From Methanomassiliicoccaceae archaeon (GTDB lineage Archaea > Thermoplasmatota > Thermoplasmata > Methanomassiliicoccales > Methanomethylophilaceae), in NCBI GenBank assembly GCA_031254685.1, contig JAIRTZ010000128.1, positions 1 through 11,561 on the forward strand: 11,561 bases of DNA, in the 5' to 3' direction. A program made the position numbers and the translations under genes. The notes below the pieces were generated by a model. The model was not told the DNA's origin, searched no databases, and saw nothing but the letters and a program-made list of their open reading frames with translations. Positions 1 through 5,559 of this stretch are shown here, in pieces (within the stretch, counting starts at the first letter, position 1; each line of letters opens with the position of its first letter).

Positions 1-583
1 CTGCATCAACGCCGGCGAGACCTCCGCCGCAGCAGAGGTTGTCGCTCACCCGTACCGGCGTCCCGCCGAGCGCTTTGACGATGTCGGACATCATATCGGC
101 CGCCGAGAGGCCTTTCATCTTGCACGCCGCCTCGCAGTGGCACCCAGGGAACACGGCAAGCTTGAAATCGATCTTTGTAACGAGATCCTTCTTTATGTCG
201 TCGAGCCTGCCGTGCAGGAACTCCAGCATCCCGATCACGTCGGTCACGCTCACGGCACGCCCCAGTTCGTCCATCGTCCCGCGTACCGCGGCCCTCCCTT
301 TCCGGCGGGAGACCTCATTCCCGGCGTCCGAGAGCGACATGCCGCAGCCGTCGCATAGCGTCAGTATCTTTCTTTCCGATGCGATCGAATGTATCCTCGC
401 GCCGACGTTCAGCCACGTGTCCGGTCCGAGCGACCTTAATCCGACGGGTTCCATGCAGCATGTGAACCCTTCGATATCGTCGACGCTGACGTTGAGCTTA
501 TTGAATATGAACCTCGCCGCCGCCTCCAGGAATGGCAGCCTCGACTGCACGAGGCATCCGGTATAGAGGACGAATTCACTCAT
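1..583 (-). CDS. hdrB: Heterodisulfide reductase subunit B (HdrB), 3' end outside window
   Basis: The 194 visible codons encode the CCG-domain subunit that holds the noncubane [4Fe-4S] clusters where CoM-S-S-CoB (or a related disulfide) is reduced. The first cysteine motif is complete: C10, C42-C43, C77 and C80, spaced CX31CCX33CXXC. The second begins at PGCHCEAAC (C148, C150, C154) and continues with C184-C185 in LCCGGG; its final CXXC lies past the window edge. The family is usually about 290 residues, so about a third is missing here by truncation of the window, not by mutation. The ATG at 583 overlaps the end of hdrC by 8 bases (ATGAGTGA), so translation is probably coupled. Another CCG-domain reductase is possible, but the HdrC-type neighbour makes HdrB the best call. 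Confidence 0.9.
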   Translation of the reverse strand, partial: MSEFVLYTGCLVQSRLPFLEAAARFIFNKLNVSVDDIEGFTCCMEPVGLRSLGPDTWLNVGARIHSIASERKILTLCDGCGMSLSDAGNEVSRRKGRAAVRGTMDELGRAVSVTDVIGMLEFLHGRLDDIKKDLVTKIDFKLAVFPGCHCEAACKMKGLSAADMMSDIVKALGGTPVRVSDNLCCGGGLAGVDA

Positions 584-1040
584 ATCGGAACCCCGTCGCT
601 GACATTATCTTTCTCAGTTCGTTCACCGAGTCTGTGTCGTAACTCAGTTCTTCCAGCCCGAGCTCCGCTCTCTTCCGATCCACGATATCGTTAACGGGGA
701 ACGCGCGGCCTTCCCTCACGAGCGTCTCGCTCGCCGCCCTGAACCTCTTCGGGGAATTGCCGGATACCGCGTCCATGTATCTCAGCGACCGTACGGCGCC
801 GGTCACGTCTATTCCCTCCGGGCAGTCCATGGAACAGCGATGGCACATCAGGCATTTCCAGACATCCGCCCGTATATCCTTCGCATCCGACAGCGCATCG
901 GCGTCGATGAGCGCGTATATCACTTCGTCCGGGTGTATGCCGCCGTTGCGGCCGCTCGGACATACGTTGTCGCATGCGCCGCAGCGTACGCACCGCGATA
1001 ATGAGAATTCCGAGACGATGTCCCCGGCCGTCCTGAGCAT
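576..1040 (-). CDS. hdrC: Heterodisulfide reductase subunit C (HdrC), iron-sulfur protein
   Basis: This 154-residue soluble ferredoxin-like protein passes electrons from HdrA-type flavoprotein to HdrB. It has two CXXCXXCXXXCP [4Fe-4S] motifs: C17, C20, C23, C27 and C63, C66, C69, C73, the second followed by EGID as is usual in HdrC. The C-terminal half has no further cysteines and ends in a helical region rich in charged residues. No membrane helix is present, which fits the cytoplasmic HdrABC type and not the cytochrome-linked HdrE. It is the first gene of an hdrC-hdrB unit and overlaps hdrB by 8 bases. There is no good Shine-Dalgarno directly before the ATG; a weak TATA-like stretch lies about 24 bases upstream, so a leaderless mRNA is possible. 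No hdrA is in the window. Confidence 0.9.
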   Translation of the reverse strand: MLRTAGDIVSEFSLSRCVRCGACDNVCPSGRNGGIHPDEVIYALIDADALSDAKDIRADVWKCLMCHRCSMDCPEGIDVTGAVRSLRYMDAVSGNSPKRFRAASETLVREGRAFPVNDIVDRKRAELGLEELSYDTDSVNELRKIMSATGFRYE

Positions 1041-1060
1041 GCCCGTATCAGACGCTCCCG

Positions 1061-1067
1061 ATTTATC
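1061..1067 (-). promoter_or_regulatory. Weak TATA-like box of hdrC-hdrB
   Basis: The minus strand reads GATAAAT, centred about 24 bases before the hdrC ATG. This is the same distance as in the other leaderless-looking genes here, but the box itself is a poor match to TTTATA, so the call is tentative. Confidence 0.3.
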
Positions 1068-1084
1068 AATCCTTCGCAGAAAGA

Positions 1085-1096
1085 AAAGGATTTACG
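1085..1096 (+). promoter_or_regulatory. BRE/TATA promoter of the small zinc-ribbon gene
   Basis: The sequence AAAAGGATTTACG combines a purine-rich BRE-like stretch with a TTTACG box whose centre is 24.5 bases before the ATG at 1118. The string GAAAAGGATTTA occurs again at the same relative position before the membrane-protein gene that starts at 3579. The spacing predicts a leaderless transcript starting at the ATG. Confidence 0.55.
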
Positions 1097-1117
1097 GACG
1101 TATGTGCTCACGGATGC

Positions 1118-1306
1118 ATGCGGATGGAGGATTACCGATGCCAGTTCTGCGGAAGGACCGCGACGAACTTCGTGTTCGCGGCGTTCGTTTGCGATTCGGA
1201 TGATTGCATAGAGGCCGCGAGAAAAGAAAGGGGCGGGCCCGGAGGCCACATGAAACGGAAGGCGCAGGGCCTTCCGTTATTGCTTGACGACGACATCGAT
1301 CAGTGA
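1118..1306 (+). CDS. Small zinc-ribbon protein of unknown function
   Basis: This 62-residue protein has two cysteine pairs, C8-C11 (CQFC) and C25-C30 (CDSDDC), spaced CX2C-X13-CX4C, which suggests one bound zinc. A basic stretch (HMKRK, residues 44-48) and an acidic tail (DDDIDQ) follow. It is divergent from hdrC, and its stop overlaps the purH stop region by 7 bases. Codon choice is GC-rich at third positions like the neighbours, and a BRE/TATA pair sits exactly at leaderless distance from the ATG at 1118. That favours this start over the in-frame ATG two codons later. No Shine-Dalgarno is seen. I do not recognise a named family. A nucleic-acid or protein-binding adaptor is possible, but that is inference. 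Confidence 0.72.
   Translation: MRMEDYRCQFCGRTATNFVFAAFVCDSDDCIEAARKERGGPGGHMKRKAQGLPLLLDDDIDQ
1255..1277 (-). terminator. Hairpin inside the zinc-ribbon gene, probable purH terminator
   Basis: A perfect 9-base inverted repeat, ACGGAAGGC and GCCTTCCGT with a 5-base loop, lies just past the purH stop. On the minus strand it is followed by TTTCATG. It is also coding sequence for the convergent zinc-ribbon protein. The T-run is short, so termination is only moderately supported. Confidence 0.4.
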
Positions 1307-2847
1307 CGGAACACGCGGCAGCCGGTGAACACCATCGCCATGTTGTGCTCGTCCGCCGCGTCTATCGCTTCCTGGTCGCGTATGGACCCGCCGGGCTGTA
1401 TTATCGCGGTGACGCCTGCCTTTGCGGCCTCGTCCACGCCGTCCCGGAACGGGAAGTACGCATCCGACGCCATGACGCTGCCTTTCGTACCGTCGCCGCC
1501 CTTCACGCGTGCGATCATCGCCGAGTCGACGCGGCTCATCTGTCCCGCGCCTATGCCTACGGCGCGTTCGCCTTTCACGTAAACGACGGCGTTCGACGTC
1601 ACGTGCTTCGCCAATTTCCAGGCGAATCCCAGCGCTTTCAGTTCCTCGTCCGTCGGGGCGCGCTTGGTCACGACCTTCAGATTCTTGAGATCGATGGGCA
1701 CGTCCTCGTCCGTCTGTACGAGGAGCCCTCCCTGGACCTTCTTTATCTTGTTCTCGCGTATCCTTTCCGACGGCCCTATCGGCGCGTTCGTCCTCAGAAG
1801 ACGTATGTTCTTCTTCTTCGTCATTATCTCCAGCGCCCCGAGCTCGAAGTCGGGCGCGATAACGGCTTCGACAAAATATTTTGCGATCTCTTCCGCTGTA
1901 CGGATGTCGCACACTCTGTTCAGACATATCACGCAGCCGAACGCGGACATCGGATCCACGGCGTAGGATGTCACGAAGGCGTCGTATATCGTATCGGCGG
2001 ACGCGAGTCCGCATGGGTTCGTATGTTTCATGACGACGGCGGTCGGCCTTTCGAAGTCCGTCGCTATGTCCAACGCTTTGTCAAGATCGAGGATGTTGTT
2101 GAATGACAGTTCCTTACCGTGCAGCTGCTCCGACTTCGCGACCGTCCTCCCGGGAGTGAACGGATCGGAATAGAACGCCGCCTTCTGGTTGGGGTTCTCC
2201 CCGTAACGGAGGTCCATGACCTTTTCGGAAGGTATCGGCAGCGATGACGGGAATCCTTCGCAGAACTGCCTGTGCATCCTCTTCGCGACCATCGCATCAT
2301 AATTGGCCGTGACCAGGAATGCCTCCGCCATAAGCTTCGATAATAATCTCTCGTCGAGGGCGCCGTTCTCCTTGAGCTGAGACAGCACCTCATCGTACTG
2401 CCCGGGATCCGTGAGCACCGCCACCGATCTGTAGTTCTTCGCCGCGGCGCGTATCATGCTCGGCCCGCCGATGTCTATGTTCTCCACCACGTCGTCCAGC
2501 GGGGCGCCTTTGAGAACGGTCTCCTTGAACGGATACAGATTGATGATGACCATATCGATGGCCCCTATCTTCATTTTCTTTATCGTGTCCATATGCTCTT
2601 TGACGTCCCTGCGTGCCAATATTCCGGCGTGCACGTTGGGATGCAGCGTCTTCACGCGGCCGTCCAGCATCTCCGGGAAGCCCGTGATCTCGGATACTTC
2701 CTTCACGGCGATCCCTTTTTCCCTCAGCAGTTTGTACGTCCCGCCGGTCGATATCAATTCTATGTTCAATGCGGACAGTTCCTTTGCGAACTCCGCGATG
2801 CCCTTCTTATCGGACACGCTGATAAGCGCTCTTTTTATCGTAGCCAG
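1300..2847 (-). CDS. purH: Bifunctional AICAR formyltransferase / IMP cyclohydrolase (PurH)
   Basis: PurH carries out the last two steps of IMP synthesis: formylation of AICAR with 10-formyl-THF, then cyclisation of FAICAR. The N-terminal MGS-like cyclohydrolase part shows STGGT, MLDGRVKTLHP, NLYPF and NIDIGGPSMIRAAAKN. The transformylase part shows YGENPNQKAAFY, the catalytic KHTNPCG (residues 274-280 from the start used here) and the C-terminal IIQPGGSIRDQE. From the start used here it is 515 residues, normal for the family. The only in-frame ATG/GTG/TTG start is a GTG at 2910, which would add 21 residues, has no Shine-Dalgarno and lies upstream of a TATA box. A CTG at 2847 sits 7 bases after GGGGGT and gives the N-terminus LATIKRALISVSDKKG, which matches where other PurH proteins begin. 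Function is certain; the start is not. Confidence 0.9.
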   Translation of the reverse strand: MATIKRALISVSDKKGIAEFAKELSALNIELISTGGTYKLLREKGIAVKEVSEITGFPEMLDGRVKTLHPNVHAGILARRDVKEHMDTIKKMKIGAIDMVIINLYPFKETVLKGAPLDDVVENIDIGGPSMIRAAAKNYRSVAVLTDPGQYDEVLSQLKENGALDERLLSKLMAEAFLVTANYDAMVAKRMHRQFCEGFPSSLPIPSEKVMDLRYGENPNQKAAFYSDPFTPGRTVAKSEQLHGKELSFNNILDLDKALDIATDFERPTAVVMKHTNPCGLASADTIYDAFVTSYAVDPMSAFGCVICLNRVCDIRTAEEIAKYFVEAVIAPDFELGALEIMTKKKNIRLLRTNAPIGPSERIRENKIKKVQGGLLVQTDEDVPIDLKNLKVVTKRAPTDEELKALGFAWKLAKHVTSNAVVYVKGERAVGIGAGQMSRVDSAMIARVKGGDGTKGSVMASDAYFPFRDGVDEAAKAGVTAIIQPGGSIRDQEAIDAADEHNMAMVFTGCRVFRH

Positions 2848-2885
2848 TTGACCTACCCCCGAACATCCATGTATGCCTATGTCCG

Positions 2886-2892
2886 TAATAAA
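2886..2892 (-). promoter_or_regulatory. TATA box of purH
   Basis: The minus strand reads TTTATTA. Transcription would start about 25 bases on, near 2863-2866, giving a leader of roughly 16-19 bases that contains GGGGGT (2860-2855). This places the purH transcript start downstream of the GTG at 2910. Confidence 0.45.
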
Positions 2893-2925
2893 GATGATTG
2901 AAAGGGACACGGAAAAACGGAGCGA

Positions 2926-3579
2926 TCATTTCCTGCCTATGGGCGACAGGAACTGATTCACGTCGCGGTTGAACGCGTGGCTGACCACGAGGTCCTTCAT
3001 CTCGATGTCCTTATGCTCGAAGTTCTTGTAATCGATGCGTATGACCACGGCCTCCACGTTGCTCTCCTTCGGGTCGTACCTCTCCTTGGTATGGCCGGGC
3101 GCCTTGTCTATCTCCACGGTATGGAAGAACACGCTTCCCGATTCGACGGTCCTCTGGTCATCCGACGGGACGCCCTCCCAGTCGAGCGACAGCTTTCCGC
3201 GTATCCTTATCGTTATCTTCGATATGTAGGCGGGCTTCCCGCCGATGTTCGTCACTGAAAATATGATCTGATCGAACGTCCCGCTGCATACGAACGTATC
3301 CTTGTCGAAGAACGGTCTGTTGGCCAATTGCGTCAATCGTATCATCCGTTCGTTCTGCTCCAGGGCCTTCGCGTTCAGGTCGAGCGAGAGAACTGCGGCC
3401 ATGATACCTATCGACGCCAATATCAGCGTCGTGACTATCGAGACGATCTCCACGTGCTCCTTCTTCCCGGTGAACCATAACAGCAGTCCGATGATCCCTA
3501 TCGTGGCGATCGTCACCAAAAGAATGTACAATGCGTACCGTATGTAAGACCGGCCGATGCGTTCCCTCTCCGTGACCAT
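2926..3579 (-). CDS. Two-helix membrane protein with soluble C-terminal domain, unknown function
   Basis: The 217-residue protein has a short charged N-terminus, two membrane helices (about residues 13-37 and 43-66), then a cytoplasmic or external domain of about 150 residues. That domain starts with a helical linker (KALEQNERMIRLTQLANRPFF) and appears rich in beta strands, including the phrase FSVTNIGGKPAYISKI. This layout is seen in many uncharacterised archaeal and bacterial membrane proteins; I cannot name a function. The open frame extends upstream to 3882, but that part runs antisense through the tRNA gene, so the ATG at 3579 is the real start. A BRE/TATA pair lies 25.5 bases before it. 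The stop is 15 bases before the GTG upstream of purH, so readthrough into purH is possible. Confidence 0.8.
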   Translation of the reverse strand: MVTERERIGRSYIRYALYILLVTIATIGIIGLLLWFTGKKEHVEIVSIVTTLILASIGIMAAVLSLDLNAKALEQNERMIRLTQLANRPFFDKDTFVCSGTFDQIIFSVTNIGGKPAYISKITIRIRGKLSLDWEGVPSDDQRTVESGSVFFHTVEIDKAPGHTKERYDPKESNVEAVVIRIDYKNFEHKDIEMKDLVVSHAFNRDVNQFLSPIGRK

Positions 3580-3601
3580 GAGAAAAATATCATAACGGTG
3601 A

Positions 3602-3614
3602 GTTAAATCCTTTT
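3602..3614 (-). promoter_or_regulatory. BRE/TATA promoter of the two-helix membrane protein
   Basis: The minus strand reads AAAAGGATTTAAC. The TTTAAC box is centred 25.5 bases before the ATG at 3579, which predicts a leaderless mRNA. The BRE-like part is identical to the one before the zinc-ribbon gene. Confidence 0.55.
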
Positions 3615-3659
3615 CTCTCCCGATGCGCGCGAAGCCGGCGGCACACGGGAACAAACGTA

Positions 3660-3668
3660 GATATATAC
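3660..3668 (+). promoter_or_regulatory. TATA box of tRNA-Ser
   Basis: GATATATAC is centred 27 bases before the first base of the mature tRNA, so transcription would start at or next to the mature 5' end. Confidence 0.65.
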
Positions 3669-3690
3669 GAAGTTCATCAAGCAGGACAGT

Positions 3691-3777
3691 GCCGAGGTAA
3701 TCTAGTCCGGTAAGGTGGCGGTCTCGAAAACCGCTGGCGGAAACGCCTCGGGAGTTCAAATCTCCTCCTCGGCGCCA
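3691..3777 (+). tRNA. tRNA-Ser (anticodon CGA), CCA encoded
   Basis: The acceptor stem GCCGAGG pairs perfectly with CCTCGGC (3767-3773). The short D stem is ATC/GGT. The anticodon stem GCGGT/ACCGC encloses the loop CTCGAAA, giving anticodon CGA at 3725-3727, which reads UCG. A long variable arm GGCG-GAAA-CGCC (3736-3747) makes it class II. The T arm has the loop TTCAAAT. The discriminator is G3774, as expected for serine, and CCA follows at 3775-3777 in the DNA. No intron is present. Its anticodon and variable arm rule out leucine. Confidence 0.96.
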
Positions 3778-3806
3778 TCCGTTCCCCTCAAATTTTGCGC
3801 AAACAG

Positions 3807-3840
3807 TATAAGACGCCAACACATTCACCGTTACGGATGG
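3807..3840 (+). promoter_or_regulatory. TATA box and Shine-Dalgarno of the duplicated-module gene
   Basis: TATAAG at 3807-3812 predicts a start near 3835. The GGATGG at 3835-3840 ends 7 bases before the ATG at 3848 and could act as a ribosome binding site on a very short leader. Confidence 0.45.
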
Positions 3841-3847
3841 TACAATT

Positions 3848-4144
3848 ATGCAGCTGATCGATTTCGTTGACGCCTGTGACATGAGCTCTAAGACCGAGCT
3901 TGAGATATTCGAGCTCCTTTGCTATTATCAGATGAGGGAGGCGGGGACCGTTTCGTTCTCCGTCAAGAAGATGCTCGCCGTGTACGGGGAGGCGGGCCTC
4001 CCCGCTCCGGAGCGGAAGGCGATGGAGAAGCAGGCCAAGAAGAGCCCGAGATTCAGGCCGCACGGCATCGAGGGAACATTAAGATTCGCGAGCGGCGTCG
4101 TCGGATCGCTGGACAAGGCGTACGGGCATCTGTGGTCGGGAGGC
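3848..4144 (+). repeat. Intragenic repeat, copy 1 (residues 1-99)
   Basis: This encodes the first copy of the module that recurs at 4199-4495. About 47 of 99 aligned residues are identical with no gaps. The DNA has diverged much more, so the duplication is old. Confidence 0.85.
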
Positions 4145-4957
4145 GCTGTCCACAGCGCCTCGGCGTCCGCGTCCGCCGCCTCGTCGATGCCGGTGGACGT
4201 TTCGTTACCGGACTTCGCCGCCGCCTGCAACATGTCCTCGAGGACCGGCGCGGAACAGTTCGAGCTGCTTTGCTATTACCGGATGAGGGAGAACGGGATC
4301 AAACTGTTCGCCGCCAGGGATATGACGGACATCTACACGGGCGCGGGACTCACTGCCCCCGAGAGGTCCGTGCTGAAGAAGGACATCAAGGGACACGCAT
4401 CGTTCGTGCCGCGCGGCATAGACGGAAGCGTCGAGTTCACACCGAGCGCCGTCAGGACGCTTGACGGCCTGTACGGACGCATGTGGGACGGCGGCACGCA
4501 GGCACAGCCTGCCGATAGGGCGTCTCCGAAGGCGGCGTCCGGCGGCGCGGAGGTGCTCTCCGAGGAAAGGTTCTGCGGAAAGCGCGAGGGATTGGACCGA
4601 TTGATAGTGCAGATCAATTCGTCGTACCGCGACGGGTCGTTCGACGCATGCGCGTCCGTGATGAGAAGGCTGCTTGAATCGGTCCTCATACTTTCGTTCC
4701 AGGCCAACGGCATCGAGAGCGAGATACGCGGGACGGGCGGCGACTATCTCGGGTTCGGCGACATCATAAAGAAGGCCGCCGCGAGCAGCGTCCTCGGTCT
4801 TCCGCAGAAGGGCATCGACATCTCGGCGGTGTCCAGGGTCGGCGACTACGCGGGAAAGGGGCCGATGTACACGTTCGGCGCCAATGACATCAATGCCGTT
4901 CGGACAGGATACCGGAACGTGCTCGAGACGCTTTACGAATCGGCGAAACTGACCTGA
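3848..4957 (+). CDS. Protein with duplicated winged-helix-like module and HEPN/DUF4145-like C-terminus
   Basis: This 369-residue soluble protein has no signal peptide or membrane helix. Residues 1-99 and 118-216 are two copies of one module, about half identical by eye. Shared elements are DF..AC.MSS, FELLCYY.MRE.G, AGL.APER, F.P.GI.G and LD..YG..W.GG. The pattern (helix, FTA-type turn, helix, basic helix, short strands) looks like a winged helix, which is inference. A Ser/Ala linker (100-117) and a second linker (217-238) separate the parts. Residues about 245-366 are helical and resemble HEPN/DUF4145 domains (RRLLESVLILSFQANGIESEI, then a final helix). The position where such domains often carry a GNxxAH motif reads GDYAGKG, with no histidine. 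The gene stands alone just after tRNA-Ser. Regulation, defence or RNA binding are possible; the function is unknown. Confidence 0.82.
   Translation: MQLIDFVDACDMSSKTELEIFELLCYYQMREAGTVSFSVKKMLAVYGEAGLPAPERKAMEKQAKKSPRFRPHGIEGTLRFASGVVGSLDKAYGHLWSGGAVHSASASASAASSMPVDVSLPDFAAACNMSSRTGAEQFELLCYYRMRENGIKLFAARDMTDIYTGAGLTAPERSVLKKDIKGHASFVPRGIDGSVEFTPSAVRTLDGLYGRMWDGGTQAQPADRASPKAASGGAEVLSEERFCGKREGLDRLIVQINSSYRDGSFDACASVMRRLLESVLILSFQANGIESEIRGTGGDYLGFGDIIKKAAASSVLGLPQKGIDISAVSRVGDYAGKGPMYTFGANDINAVRTGYRNVLETLYESAKLT
4199..4495 (+). repeat. Intragenic repeat, copy 2 (residues 118-216)
   Basis: This is the second copy of the module at 3848-4144. The core FELLCYY and the closing YG..W.GG are preserved in both copies. 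Confidence 0.85.
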
Positions 4958-4966
4958 CGGGATCAT

Positions 4967-4982
4967 CGGGGCGCGCGCCCCG
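4967..4982 (+). terminator. GC-rich palindrome after the duplicated-module gene
   Basis: CGGGGCGCGCGCCCCG is a perfect 16-base palindrome beginning 9 bases after the stop. No T-run follows directly (only TATATTTTA further on), so it may act as a terminator or as an mRNA 3' stabilising hairpin. Its outer part (ATCGGGGC...GCCCCGA) resembles the hairpin at 5468. Confidence 0.45.
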
Positions 4983-4990
4983 ACCTAACC

Positions 4991-5005
4991 GTATATTTTA
5001 TATAC
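4991..5005. promoter_or_regulatory. AT-rich palindrome with TATA box
   Basis: GTATATTTTATATAC is an inverted repeat (GTATAT/ATATAC) that contains a strong TTTATATA box readable on both strands. On the plus strand transcription would start near 5025, giving the gene at 5069 a leader of about 44 bases in addition to its nearer TATA box. Confidence 0.4.
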
Positions 5006-5040
5006 TGTTGGCGGTCTTTCGCACTTTTTATGGACGTTTA

Positions 5041-5046
5041 TTTATA
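5041..5046 (+). promoter_or_regulatory. TATA box of membrane protein A
   Basis: TTTATA is centred 25.5 bases before the ATG at 5069, which predicts a leaderless mRNA. The paralogues have the same arrangement. Confidence 0.6.
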
Positions 5047-5068
5047 CTTGGATGAATGATATCAATCC

Positions 5069-5452
5069 ATGGCAAACAGACCTACATTTCTGTCAATCAT
5101 TGCCATATTGCTCGGTATATACGGCTTTATAATGCTGATCGGAGGATTGGCGCTCATTCTCTTGGGTGAGGATAATGCCGTCAAAGATGCCTTTAGCACT
5201 GCCGGCATTGGTACCAACCTTGTCACGGCGGTAGGTGTGCTCACCTTGATCATAGGCATATTGGTCTTGGCCTCTGCATACATGCTGTGGAAGGGCATAA
5301 AGCTTGGATGGTACCTTGCGCTGATAGTACTCGTGCTCACTGCGATCGAGGGTCTCCTGGCGCTGTGGGGCGGGCTGTTATTACTGATCGTCGCGGTTCT
5401 GCTGATCTGGTACTTCTTCAGACCGAATGTCAGAGCGTTCTTCGGTACGTAA
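5069..5452 (+). CDS. Small four-helix membrane protein A, unknown function
   Basis: The 127-residue protein is almost entirely hydrophobic, with predicted helices at about 7-32, 51-74, 79-97 and 99-117. It ends in FRPNVRAFFGT. A C-terminal RPxVKxxFG-type tail after the last helix is a recurring signature of small uncharacterised archaeal and bacterial membrane proteins. It is the most diverged of three paralogues that lie head to tail here; the loop between helices 1 and 2 (LGEDNAVKDAFSTAGIG) differs in sequence from the other two. It has its own TATA box and terminator, so it is a single-gene unit. No catalytic motif is visible. A structural or stress-related membrane role is conceivable, but nothing in the sequence shows it. 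Confidence 0.85.
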   Translation: MANRPTFLSIIAILLGIYGFIMLIGGLALILLGEDNAVKDAFSTAGIGTNLVTAVGVLTLIIGILVLASAYMLWKGIKLGWYLALIVLVLTAIEGLLALWGGLLLLIVAVLLIWYFFRPNVRAFFGT

Positions 5453-5467
5453 GCAATATGGAAAAAC

Positions 5468-5498
5468 ATCGGGGCATGCCCCGATTTAATTTCTTTTT
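5468..5498 (+). terminator. Terminator of membrane protein A
   Basis: The palindrome ATCGGGGCATGCCCCGAT (5468-5485) is followed by TTAATTTCTTTTT, a classic hairpin plus T-rich tail. Confidence 0.8.
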
Positions 5499-5532
5499 CA
5501 CGTTCAATTATCAGCCGTGTCCGGACTGCGTA

Positions 5533-5538
5533 TTTATA
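5533..5538 (+). promoter_or_regulatory. TATA box of membrane protein B
   Basis: TTTATA is centred 24.5 bases before the ATG at 5560, which predicts a leaderless mRNA. The stretch from here to the ATG is nearly identical to that before gene C. Confidence 0.65.
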
Positions 5539-5559
5539 TGTAAACGGTGATTAAGAATC

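Noticed and set aside
39..566. Plus-strand open frame at the window start (175 codons)
   Set aside because: It is antisense to hdrB, whose cysteine motifs are intact on the minus strand.
1303..2106. Long plus-strand open frame (267 codons)
   Set aside because: It is antisense to purH, which has full family motifs. GC-rich third positions create long shadow frames on the other strand.
2810..2866. ATG at 2866 close to the predicted purH transcript start
   Set aside because: It is out of frame with purH and runs to a stop after 18 codons. The protein has no recognisable features.
3751..3777. Possible attachment site of an integrated element at the tRNA-Ser 3' end
   Set aside because: I see no second copy of the tRNA 3' end in the window and no integrase gene, so integration is not supported here.
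3580..3882. N-terminal extension of the two-helix membrane protein
   Set aside because: It reads antisense through the tRNA-Ser gene (the GGDLNSRG-type peptide is a typical tRNA artefact) and lies upstream of a TATA box placed for the ATG at 3579.
4205..4966. Minus-strand open frame of 253 codons
   Set aside because: It is antisense to the duplicated-module gene, whose internal repeat proves the plus-strand frame.
5030..5059. Nine-codon frame ATG GAC GTT TAT... before membrane protein A
   Set aside because: It is very short, has no ribosome site and overlaps the TATA box of the next gene. It is probably chance.
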